Source: Alphaproteobacteria bacterium (GTDB lineage Bacteria; Pseudomonadota; Alphaproteobacteria; Micavibrionales; UBA2020). From it: a stretch of 32,761 bases of DNA. The notes under the pieces are model-generated. The model searched no databases. It saw only the letters and a program-made list of their open reading frames with translations, and had not been told where the DNA came from. The number at the start of each line of letters is the position of its first letter. The first letter of the stretch is position 1. Shown here one piece after another: positions 26,352 to 32,761 of the stretch. A program made the position numbers and the translations under genes. Where the stretch lies: the NCBI GenBank assembly GCA_004297545.1, contig SCTB01000049.1:1-32761 (forward strand), written 5' to 3'.

Positions 26352-27116
26352 CTACAGGCGCCGCACGGCGGTAATTCCGTTGCTGCGCTCCTCGACGGTT
26401 TCGAGCGGCTCGATCGCGACCTTCATGTGAAAGGCATTGGCGTGGATGATGTTTTTATTGTCCACCATGATGCCGACATGGCCGGGAAAAAAGACGAAAT
26501 CGCCGCGGTCGGGCGCGGTGTCGGCCACCTTGCCGAGCGTGCCCGTCTGCAGTTCCGTGTCGCGGTCTGACTTGATACCGGCGCGCGAAAGGCATACCTG
26601 CACAAGGCCGGAGCAGTCGATGCCAAAGCCGCTGCGTCCGCCCCAGTAATAGGGAGTCTCGAGGAATTTTTTCGCTGTTTCCACGTAATCCGCATGCAGT
26701 TCCGCGCGCGGCGTCAGGTGCGCCCGGTAAATCCAGCTGCCGTCTTCCAGCTGCGCGAATTTCTCGCCTTCCTCCACGACGCGCACCTTGCTGCCGAAGC
26801 TGTAGGTCTGGGCCAGCGTGGTCTTGATGGTGGGGCCCGCGAAGGCATGGCTGCGCGCTGCGGTCACGATATGCGTGGCGGCGAGCGCGGCCGGCGCCAG
26901 ATGCGTGATATGCAGCCAGCCCGGATAGCCGTCATGCGCGCAATAGCCGCGGCACCAGCCGTCGGCTTCCAGCTCGACCTTGAACGTCTCGCCGAACACC
27001 AGCTGCGTTTCCATCTTGCCGCGCGGCCCGTGGGCCAGCGGCATTTCATGCACATCGGCGAAAGGAACGGCGACGCGGCGGGCGGCGGCGGGGGTTTCGG
27101 ACTGGTATTCGGTCAT
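26352..27116 (-). CDS. NlpC/P60 cysteine peptidase with SH3-like domains
   Basis: A 254-residue predicted gamma-D-glutamyl-diamino-acid endopeptidase acting on peptidoglycan peptides. Two SH3b-like segments fill residues about 12-140 (HEMPLAHGPRGKMETQLVFG, DGWCRGYCAHDGYPGWLH, GSKVRVVEEGEKFAQLEDGS). The NlpC/P60 domain follows with WGGRSGFGIDCSGLVQ (nucleophile Cys168), DFVFFPGHVGIMVD (His213) and NIIHANAFH (His225). There is no signal peptide, as in the alphaproteobacterial relatives that recycle muropeptides in the cytosol. Its ATG overlaps the stop of the aminopeptidase gene (ATGA), a pairing common in alphaproteobacteria. Confidence 0.94.
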   Translation of the reverse strand: MTEYQSETPAAARRVAVPFADVHEMPLAHGPRGKMETQLVFGETFKVELEADGWCRGYCAHDGYPGWLHITHLAPAALAATHIVTAARSHAFAGPTIKTTLAQTYSFGSKVRVVEEGEKFAQLEDGSWIYRAHLTPRAELHADYVETAKKFLETPYYWGGRSGFGIDCSGLVQVCLSRAGIKSDRDTELQTGTLGKVADTAPDRGDFVFFPGHVGIMVDNKNIIHANAFHMKVAIEPLETVEERSNGITAVRRL

Positions 27117-28501
27117 CTTTTCTTCCCAAACCTGTTCCGGATCAGCTCATACACCGCCCGCATGCCCAGCGCTTCGCCGCCTTCGGGGCGGCCGGGTTTG
27201 GAGGAGGAGTTCCAGGCGTAGGTGTCGATATGCACCCAGGGGATTTCCTTGTCGACGAATTTTTCGAGGTAGAGCGCGGCGGTGATAGCCCCCGCGAAGC
27301 TGCCGCCGACGTTGTTGATATCGGCGACCTTGCTGTTCAGCATTTCCCTGTAGGGCTGCCACAAGGGAAGCTGCCAGAGCGGGTCCTGCACTTTTTCGGA
27401 GGAGTCCAGCAGGGCCAGCGCGATTTTTTTGTCGTTGCAGAACACGGCGGGCAGGTCCGGGCCCAAGGCCACGCGCGCCGCGCCGGTCAGCGTCGCGAAG
27501 TCGATGAGCAACCCCGGTTTCTCGCTGCAGGCTTCGGCCAGCGCGTCGCAGAGCACAAGGCGGCCTTCGGCATCCGTGTCGCCGATCTCGACCGAAATTC
27601 CTTTGCGCGTCTTGATGACGTCGGAGGGGCGAAAGCTGTTGCCGTCCATCGAATTCTCGACCGCGGGGATGAGTACGCGCAGCCGCACCGGCAGGTCTGC
27701 CGCCATGATCATCTGCGCGAGGCCCAGCACATGCGCGGCCCCGCCCATGTCTTTTTTCATCAGCGCCATCGAATTGCCGGGTTTCAGGTTCAGCCCGCCG
27801 GTGTCGAAGGCGACGCCCTTGCCGACCAGCGTGACGCGCGGATGTTTTTCCTTGCCCCAGCGGATGTCGATGAGGCGCGGTTTGCGCGGGCTGCCCTTGC
27901 CCACGGCGTAAATGGTGGGGTAATTCTTTTTCAAAAGATCATCGCCCACGATGACCTTCACGGCGGCCTTGCCGGAGGCTTTCGCCGTCTTCTGCGCCGC
28001 ATCCGCGATTTCCTTGGGGCCCAGATCGTTGGGCGGCGTATTCACCAGGTCGCGGACAAGGAAGGTCGCCTCCGCCATGGCGTTGACTTCGCCCTTATCG
28101 GCCTTGTCGGGCCAGACGAGCGTGGCGAGTTCTTTCTTCTTGCCGGATTTATACGGCCAATACTGGTAGGAGCCGAGCGCCCAGCCCAGGGCCGCCTGCG
28201 TCGCGCGCGCGCCGTCCATTTTTTTGTCGATGTAATAGCCGTCGGCGTTTTTCGGCAGTTTGCCGGGCAGGTCGGCATAGGTGTAAAGGCTGTCGTCCTT
28301 CCCCGCGCCGAACAGCACGCGTTCCACGCCGCCCCTGCCGTCGGGGATGGACAGCAGCGATCCGGCCGCGCCTGTATAGCCGGAAGCGCTTGCCCAGCTC
28401 CGGGTTTTTTTGTCCTGCTTTTTCAGCCAGCCGGAAAATTCATCCGCGTTGACCGGCGTGATGGGGACGGATTTTGCCGTCTTCTTGTTCAAAAAATTCA
28501 T
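27113..28501 (-). CDS. M17 leucyl aminopeptidase family protein
   Basis: A zinc- or manganese-dependent aminopeptidase of 462 residues. The start is the ATG at 28501 (MNFLNKKTAKSVPITPV) after GAGAG; the longer frame from 28597 is not supported. M17 catalytic blocks are present: LVGKGVAFDTGGLNLKPG (metal and catalytic Lys), MKKDMGGAAHVLGL, VENSMDGNSFRPSDVI and GDTDAEGRLVLCDALAE (metal ligands and catalytic Arg). It is somewhat shorter than E. coli PepA because the N-terminal domain is reduced. Overlap with the NlpC/P60 gene suggests joint peptide degradation, possibly of wall peptides. Confidence 0.94.
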   Translation of the reverse strand: MNFLNKKTAKSVPITPVNADEFSGWLKKQDKKTRSWASASGYTGAAGSLLSIPDGRGGVERVLFGAGKDDSLYTYADLPGKLPKNADGYYIDKKMDGARATQAALGWALGSYQYWPYKSGKKKELATLVWPDKADKGEVNAMAEATFLVRDLVNTPPNDLGPKEIADAAQKTAKASGKAAVKVIVGDDLLKKNYPTIYAVGKGSPRKPRLIDIRWGKEKHPRVTLVGKGVAFDTGGLNLKPGNSMALMKKDMGGAAHVLGLAQMIMAADLPVRLRVLIPAVENSMDGNSFRPSDVIKTRKGISVEIGDTDAEGRLVLCDALAEACSEKPGLLIDFATLTGAARVALGPDLPAVFCNDKKIALALLDSSEKVQDPLWQLPLWQPYREMLNSKVADINNVGGSFAGAITAALYLEKFVDKEIPWVHIDTYAWNSSSKPGRPEGGEALGMRAVYELIRNRFGKKR

Positions 28502-28672
28502 GGTCTCTCTTTCTTTCGAATTCTGCGCAGCCGATTTGGAGCGTAAAACAGGCAGCGAACAGGGGCAAGGGAGACATAATGAGAATGATTTTGCCATAAT
28601 GGAAGCGCGAGCCGCAATCCCTGTATTCCCGCGCTTTCGCGTTATATAATGCTCCTGTCCATGGAGGGCATC

Positions 28673-29371
28673 ATGAAACGCATTACGCTTGCGCTGCTTC
28701 TATCCTGTCTGCTGCTGCCTCATCACGCTGTCGCGGCCGATAAACCGGCGGCGGATGCCGCGCCCGCCGCCGAAAACAAGATGATTGCGCCCGCCGCACC
28801 GGCGCCCGCGGCTGAACCTGCTGCGCCCGCCGTCACGGAAGCCGCCGCCCCATCGTTCGAAACGCCGGTGACGGACCCCGCCCTGCGCAGCCAGCTGGAA
28901 GAAATCGCGAAGGCGCACCAGCATTACGCGAATGACTTCGGCTGCAAGCATTTCGCTTTCGGGAATATCTCCGCCACCAAGGACAGCACGACCTATACGC
29001 TGAAATACCTGCCCGAGGGCGAAACCATGACGTCATGGAAAAACATGATGGCCATGACGGTCTATAACATTCCCGCCGACCCCGCCGCCGCGCGCGGCTA
29101 TATGTCGAAAACCATCGCCGTGCTGGAAGCGCAGTACAAGAAATACGCCGGCATCATCACCGACCAGAAATTCACCGACAACAACGACGACCCGATGCTG
29201 TTCTTCGAATTCATGATGGGCAAGGCCGACCAGCAGGTCTATACCTCGGCCATCTTCCTGCGCACCGGCAAGGACACCGCCGCCTTCATTCAGTATGAAT
29301 CGCGCGGCAAGCCTGTATCGAGCGAGATGTCGATAAAGATGAAAGAGGTCGTGTTTTTGGAGGCGAAGTAG
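28673..29371 (+). CDS. Hypothetical secreted protein with Ala/Pro-rich linker
   Basis: The ATG at 28673 (MKRITLALLLSCLLLPH) is preceded by GGAGGG and gives 232 residues with a clean signal peptide ending near AVAADK. Residues about 22-70 are Ala/Pro/Glu low complexity. The rest is a folded domain: LEEIAKAHQHYANDFGCKHF, TYTLKYLPEGETMTSWKNM, QYKKYAGIITDQKFTDNN and TSAIFLRTGKDTAAFIQYES. It is predicted periplasmic and divergent from the aminopeptidase gene. I do not recognise the domain. Confidence 0.82.
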   Translation: MKRITLALLLSCLLLPHHAVAADKPAADAAPAAENKMIAPAAPAPAAEPAAPAVTEAAAPSFETPVTDPALRSQLEEIAKAHQHYANDFGCKHFAFGNISATKDSTTYTLKYLPEGETMTSWKNMMAMTVYNIPADPAAARGYMSKTIAVLEAQYKKYAGIITDQKFTDNNDDPMLFFEFMMGKADQQVYTSAIFLRTGKDTAAFIQYESRGKPVSSEMSIKMKEVVFLEAK

Positions 29372-29416
29372 GGCCGGGACGGAAATCAGAGAACTTTAGT
29401 CACCTCAAGAAATTGC

Positions 29417-29515
29417 GTCACCCCCGCCTTGTGCGGGGGTCCGGGCGCGCGCGACAGCGCGCCTTTATATGACGCGTGGACACGCTTCCGGATGCCCGCG
29501 CAAGGCGGGCATGAC
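29417..29515. repeat. BIME-like four-hairpin repeat (unit 4)
   Basis: Bounded by GTCACCCCCGCCTTGTGCGG and, inverted, GCCCGCGCAAGGCGGGCATGAC. Inner hairpins are GCGCGCGACAGCGCGC and GACGCGTGGACACGCT around the centre TTTATATGA. It is closely related to the unit at 15866..15974. It occupies part of the 368-bp gene-free stretch 29372..29739. Confidence 0.8.
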
Positions 29516-29602
29516 GGTGGAGGGAATTAAAAAACCGGCGCATTCACGCGCAGCCTTTGCCGCGCCATCCCGACGCCATGCTTTGCATGCGGTGCATGAC
29601 AG

Positions 29603-29705
29603 TCGGGGTCCAGTCATTCTACTTCTACCGCATAAAAAGCGCGCATAGCGCGCAATCATTCGAGATAGTGAGACCATAAACTGGACCCCGATTTTCATCG
29701 GGGTG
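29603..29705. repeat. Inverted-repeat element with internal GCGCGC hairpin
   Basis: A perfect 12-bp inverted pair TCGGGGTCCAGT (29603-29614) and ACTGGACCCCGA (29680-29691) encloses the hairpin GCGCGCATAGCGCGC. The right arm continues into ACCCCGAT-TTTC-ATCGGGGT. It looks like a further, differently built REP relative. The rest of the 29516..29739 stretch holds no gene I can support. Confidence 0.6.
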
Positions 29706-29739
29706 GCGATGTGTGGTAATGTTTTTTGTGGAAACTATA

Positions 29740-30150
29740 TCATGGTTTCGTCACAGGACGCATGCTTGCCGGGGAGGATTCCGTTACGACTGCTTCGTGG
29801 AACGACGATATCCAAGTTATCTTCCCACTAGCATCAGCGCGCCAGCATACGAGGTCTCGATCGGAATCCGCCGCCCCCTCTACAATTCGCCAGTTTGTTG
29901 CAAATTCGTGGATGTCCTGACAAGGCGGGTCATTTGAGTTAGTGTCGTGATAGCCGTAGGTTCCTAAAGCCGCCATCAAGTCCTTTTCGGAGCTTCCCTT
30001 TGGGAAGACGTCGGCAACTCTCTTGAAGAAATCCTCTTGGTTAGCGAATACCGTTGCCGCATCGTTGCAGCAGCTTGTCTGCACATTGCGGGCGCAGCCG
30101 CCAAGGCTAACAAACGTCAGCAGAAACAGGATAAAAAGGGGCCTTAGCAT
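29740..30150 (-). CDS. Hypothetical lipoprotein
   Basis: The ATG at 30150 (MLRPLFILFLLTFVSLGGCA) gives a textbook lipoprotein signal with lipobox SLGGC, so the mature 118 or so residues should be anchored to a membrane facing the periplasm. A longer frame from 30186 lacks this logic. The mature part has several cysteines (SCCNDA, PPCQDI, LVCWRAD) and a segment VADVFPKGSSEKDLMAALGT that recalls small-protein A/OmlA-like folds only vaguely. DNA is more AT-rich than the core genes. GGAT seven bases before the ATG may serve as ribosome site. Function unknown. Confidence 0.78.
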   Translation of the reverse strand: MLRPLFILFLLTFVSLGGCARNVQTSCCNDAATVFANQEDFFKRVADVFPKGSSEKDLMAALGTYGYHDTNSNDPPCQDIHEFATNWRIVEGAADSDRDLVCWRADASGKITWISSFHEAVVTESSPASMRPVTKP

Positions 30151-30277
30151 GTGAAATCCAATTGTTGATAATGTTTCTAGCGACAAATACTATTGTTGAT
30201 AGCGGCTTCAGCACCCTGAAGATGATAAAAGTATTCACCGTCCAATGCCAATCTTGGCCTACCCCTCCACCACGAGG

Positions 30278-30295
30278 CCCCGGCTTTTGCCGGGG
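30278..30295. repeat. REP-like hairpin
   Basis: CCCCGGC-TTTT-GCCGGGG, a perfect 7-bp stem, matches the core of the BIME-like arms. It lies alone in the 310-bp gap between the divergent lipoprotein and rpmB genes. The rest of that gap is AT-rich without a convincing promoter. Confidence 0.6.
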
Positions 30296-30460
30296 TGGGG
30301 CGCTCTAAAATCCAAGATTATGTAAATTAAATACCCGAAACCCGCCCCTCCACACGCGAAATATGTTGAAAAAACCGGCCCCTTAACATATGGTGCTGCG
30401 TCTGTATAAGGATTTAGGGCGGCGCTTTGGGCGGCGTCCGGAGAACAAGGATTAAAGATC

Positions 30461-30808
30461 ATGTCAAGATGCTGCGAAATCACGGGAAAGAAGCCGCTCG
30501 TCGGCAATACCGTTTCCCACGCGAACAACAAGAACAAGCGCCGCTTCCTGCCCAACCTGCAGAAAGTGTCCCTCTACAGCGTCGTGCTGAAGAAGAACAT
30601 CCGCATCACGGCCACCACGCACGGCATCCGCACGGTCGAACACCGCGGCGGCCTCGATGCGTTCCTCTTGTCCTCTGCGCCGTCCAAGCTGACGCCGCAG
30701 CTGCGCAAGGTCCGCAAGCAGCTGGTCGACAAGGCCGGCGAGGCTCCGAAGCCCGCCCCGAAAAAGCGCCGCTCGACCACCAAGAAAGCCGCCAAGAAGG
30801 CCGCTTAA
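30461..30808 (+). CDS. rpmB: Ribosomal protein bL28
   Basis: bL28 is a large-subunit ribosomal protein. The 115-residue product begins [20 protein letters not shown] and contains [37 protein letters not shown] and [11 protein letters not shown], all standard. It is somewhat longer than usual because of a C-terminal lysine/alanine/proline tail ([16 protein letters not shown]). An AAGGA about ten bases before the ATG can act as ribosome site. It is followed by a clear terminator at 30826..30857, so it is probably transcribed alone. Confidence 0.97.
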   Translation: MSRCCEITGKKPLVGNTVSHANNKNKRRFLPNLQKVSLYSVVLKKNIRITATTHGIRTVEHRGGLDAFLLSSAPSKLTPQLRKVRKQLVDKAGEAPKPAPKKRRSTTKKAAKKAA

Positions 30809-30825
30809 GGTTGCTATAGAGATTT

Positions 30826-30857
30826 AAAAAGGCGGGATGACTTGTCCCGCCTTTTTT
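30826..30857 (+). terminator. Rho-independent terminator of rpmB
   Basis: AAAAAGGCGGGA and TCCCGCCTTTTTT form a 7-bp GC-rich stem, extended by A-T pairs, around a 7-nt loop and ending in six T. It begins 18 bp after the rpmB stop codon. Confidence 0.9.
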
Positions 30858-30871
30858 ATTGCGCCGCTTTC

Positions 30872-30971
30872 GTCATTCCCGCGAAGGCGGGAATCCAGCG
30901 CGCGGAAGCGCGCATTTGATAAATTATGCAGGCCTGAAGGCCTGCTGGATTCCCGCCTTCGCGGGAATGAC
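30872..30971. repeat. BIME-like four-hairpin repeat (unit 5)
   Basis: Bounded by GTCATTCCCGCGAAGGCGGG and, inverted, CCCGCCTTCGCGGGAATGAC; the two arms are nearly perfect complements. Inner hairpins are GCGCGCGGAAGCGCGC and CAGGCCTGAAGGCCTG around an AT-rich centre (TTGATAAATTATG). It ends 6 bp before the first tgt ATG. Confidence 0.85.
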
Positions 30972-30976
30972 AAAAA

Positions 30977-32158
30977 ATGTTACAACGACCCATGACCTTC
31001 GCCTTCGACATCACCCATAAAGACCCCGCTTCCTACGCCCGCGTGGGGAAGCTGACGACGCCGCACGGCACGATCGAGACGCCGAACTTTATTTTCTGCG
31101 GCACCAAGGCTTCGGTGAAGGGGCTGTCGCCCGCGCAGCTGAAAGACGCGCAGGTCGATATCATCCTGTCGAACACCTATCACCTGATGCTCTCGCCGGG
31201 GCCGGACCTGATCGCCGATATGGGGGGCTTGCATAAATTCATGAACTGGAACGGGCCGATGTTCACGGATTCCGGCGGGTTCCAGATATTCTCGCTCGGC
31301 CACGGCTCGGTCGCGGATGAGATCAAGGGCAAGGGAAACCGCTTCCGCGACAAAAGCATCCTGAAAATCTCGGAGGAGGGGGCGGAATTCAGGTCTTACC
31401 TCGACGGCAAAAAATTCCACCTGACGCCCGAAAGCTCCATCGATATCCAGCGCAAGCTGGGCGCCGATCTTATCGTGCAGCTGGACGAATGCACGCCCTT
31501 CCATGTCGACAAGGAATACACCGCGCGCTCCATGGCCATGAGTATGCGCTGGGGCGACCGTTCTCTCGCTGAATGGAAGCGCAAGGACGATGGCAAACAG
31601 CGCATGTATGGCATCGTGCAGGGCGGCGTCTATCCGGATTTGCGCAAGGAGTCCTGCGAATGGACGCGCGACAGCGACTTCTTCGCCACAGCCATCGGCG
31701 GCTCGCTGGGTTCATCGAAAGAGCAGATGTACGAGGTGGTGGCGATGTGCAGCCCGCATATCCACCCGTCCCGCCCCGTGCATCTTCTGGGCATCGGTTC
31801 TTTCGTCGATGTGTTCACGAATGTGCTGGCGGGCATCGACACTTTCGACTGCGTTTCGCCCACGCGCATCGCGCGGCATGGCTGGGCGCTGGTGAAGGGC
31901 GCGCCGAAAGAGCGCATGAATATGAGAAATGCGCAGTTCATGAAAGACTCGAACCCAATTGACGGAACATGCCCCTGTACCACCTGCGCCAACCATAGCC
32001 GGGGTTATATCCACCACCTGTTCCGGGTCGGGGAAATACTGGGTATGCAATTGTTATCCATACATAATGTGGCGACCATGACGCGCCTGATGCGCGACGT
32101 TCGTCAAGGAATTCTGACCGGAACGCTTTCGCAAATTCGTAACCATTGGGTTGTATAA
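30977..32158 (+). CDS. tgt: tRNA-guanine(34) transglycosylase
   Basis: Tgt exchanges guanine for the queuosine precursor preQ1 at the wobble base of GUN-anticodon tRNAs. The product is 393 residues from the ATG at 30977, or 388 from the ATG at 30992 (MTFAFDITHKDP); neither has a good ribosome site. Hallmarks are MFTDSGGFQIFSL (Asp98), GIVQGGVYPDLRKESCEW, GIDTFDCVSPTRIARHG (nucleophile Asp291) and the zinc site CPCTTC (Cys332, 334, 337) with a following His. The usual GGLAVGE block reads AIGGSLGSSKEQMYEV, a variant I associate with a divergent Tgt branch. Activity is likely because all catalytic and zinc residues are kept. Confidence 0.95.
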   Translation: MLQRPMTFAFDITHKDPASYARVGKLTTPHGTIETPNFIFCGTKASVKGLSPAQLKDAQVDIILSNTYHLMLSPGPDLIADMGGLHKFMNWNGPMFTDSGGFQIFSLGHGSVADEIKGKGNRFRDKSILKISEEGAEFRSYLDGKKFHLTPESSIDIQRKLGADLIVQLDECTPFHVDKEYTARSMAMSMRWGDRSLAEWKRKDDGKQRMYGIVQGGVYPDLRKESCEWTRDSDFFATAIGGSLGSSKEQMYEVVAMCSPHIHPSRPVHLLGIGSFVDVFTNVLAGIDTFDCVSPTRIARHGWALVKGAPKERMNMRNAQFMKDSNPIDGTCPCTTCANHSRGYIHHLFRVGEILGMQLLSIHNVATMTRLMRDVRQGILTGTLSQIRNHWVV

Positions 32159-32231
32159 TCAAGGTACATGCGATATTTTTAGCGGGGAGCATGTTTTTGA
32201 TAATCCCGTAATATTGTTAGGGTTTTTCGCC

Positions 32232-32761
32232 TTGGCCGTTTCCTATACGCAGACATTGTCGACAGACATGATCGTGTCGGAGATTGAGACGCTTCTCGAC
32301 TGGCGTGTGGCCATCATGCGCCAATGCTTCTTCCCGGGATCGGGCTCGCAGGCGCGCCCCGCCGACTACCATGCGCCTTCCGCCCTTCTGATGTGGTGCA
32401 AGCGCGAGGCCGAGCGCAGCGCCATCGACCGCAAGATCGCCGACCACCTGGAGCATGTGCATGGCGACCTCTGCGGCGCCGCGCAGATGCTGCTCAGCCA
32501 TTGCGCCAGCGGCGCGATGCCGACGCTGGAGATATACGATAACTTCGAAAACCAGTTCGAGGGCTTTATCACCCAGATACGCCGCCTGCAGGCCGATGTG
32601 TCGGACTCTGTGGTCGCGGTGGACCCCATCACGGGCCTGCGCACGGTCGCCGGCATGCGCAACGACATCAAGCGCGAGCAGGACCGTTTCGACCGCAAGG
32701 GCACATCCTTCAGCATCGCGAGCGTCGAAATCGACAACCTGGCCGAGCTGCAGGGCAAATA
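32232..32761 (+). CDS. GGDEF protein with N-terminal CZB-like region, cut by right edge
   Basis: The start is uncertain. A TTG at 32232 gives MAVSYTQTLSTDMIVSEIET with AGGG about nine bases upstream; the ATG at 32268 is the next option. Residues about 20-120 hold LLDWRVAIMRQC, LLMWCKREAE and a helix with DHLEHVHGDL, recalling the chemoreceptor zinc-binding (CZB) domain that precedes GGDEF in some diguanylate cyclases. The match is loose. From about residue 128, AVDPITGLRTVAGMRNDIK followed by SFSIASVEIDNLAELQGK is the opening of a GGDEF domain, which makes cyclic di-GMP; the GGDEF motif itself lies beyond the window. Confidence 0.75.
   Translation, partial: MAVSYTQTLSTDMIVSEIETLLDWRVAIMRQCFFPGSGSQARPADYHAPSALLMWCKREAERSAIDRKIADHLEHVHGDLCGAAQMLLSHCASGAMPTLEIYDNFENQFEGFITQIRRLQADVSDSVVAVDPITGLRTVAGMRNDIKREQDRFDRKGTSFSIASVEIDNLAELQGK

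Noticed and set aside
29465-29698. 77-codon minus-strand frame
   Set aside because: It is composed largely of repeat sequence (units at 29417 and 29603) and has no ribosome site or family features.
32191-32211. Mini-ORF M-F-L-I-I-P after GGGGAG upstream of the GGDEF gene
   Set aside because: The purine stretch is only one base from the ATG, too close to act as a ribosome site.

Overview
The window looks like a GC-rich alphaproteobacterial chromosome segment. The main reason is the gene order lysC - ptsP - (rodZ - ispG) - prfA - prmC - DUF4167 - clpB, a core alphaproteobacterial neighbourhood. The DUF4167 protein and the rpmB - tgt and aminopeptidase - NlpC/P60 pairs fit the same reading. I cannot name the genus from sequence alone.

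Positions 1-8.3 kb are accessory and almost entirely on the minus strand. They hold three related ankyrin-repeat genes (the first runs off the left edge), a DUF5329 secreted protein, a small well-expressed-looking cytosolic protein and a three-gene set of exported proteins. Two members of that set share an unnamed six-cysteine domain. The third joins an exported Sel1-repeat region and a DUF6438-like domain to a polytopic membrane domain. A 131-bp MITE-like element sits between the first two ankyrin genes, inside a duplicated CTAG that contains the stop codon of one of them.

Positions 8.3-22.8 kb are core genes. purA (minus) diverges from lysC (plus). Then come ptsP (enzyme I of the nitrogen PTS), rodZ, ispG, prfA, an extra AT-rich membrane gene overlapping both neighbours, prmC (which methylates the release factor made by prfA), a DUF4167 gene, a small anchored protein, a fourth ankyrin gene and clpB. 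Most of these genes abut or overlap and probably form one or two transcription units.

Positions 22.8-26.4 kb hold the most interesting unit: two tandem copies of a two-gene cassette. Each copy has a DUF6745-family protein followed, exactly 13 nt later, by a 107-residue His-rich protein. A conserved element of about 63 bp lies upstream of each copy. Function is unknown. A small phage-like ORF lies between clpB and this unit.

Positions 26.4-32.8 kb hold an NlpC/P60 hydrolase overlapping an M17 aminopeptidase, a secreted hypothetical protein, a lipoprotein, rpmB with a clear terminator, tgt, and the start of a GGDEF protein cut by the right edge.

Five REP/BIME-like elements of about 100-115 bp (near 11.1, 15.9, 19.0, 29.4 and 30.9 kb) and several single palindromes fill the gaps between genes. 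No tRNA, rRNA, CRISPR array or intact insertion sequence was seen.
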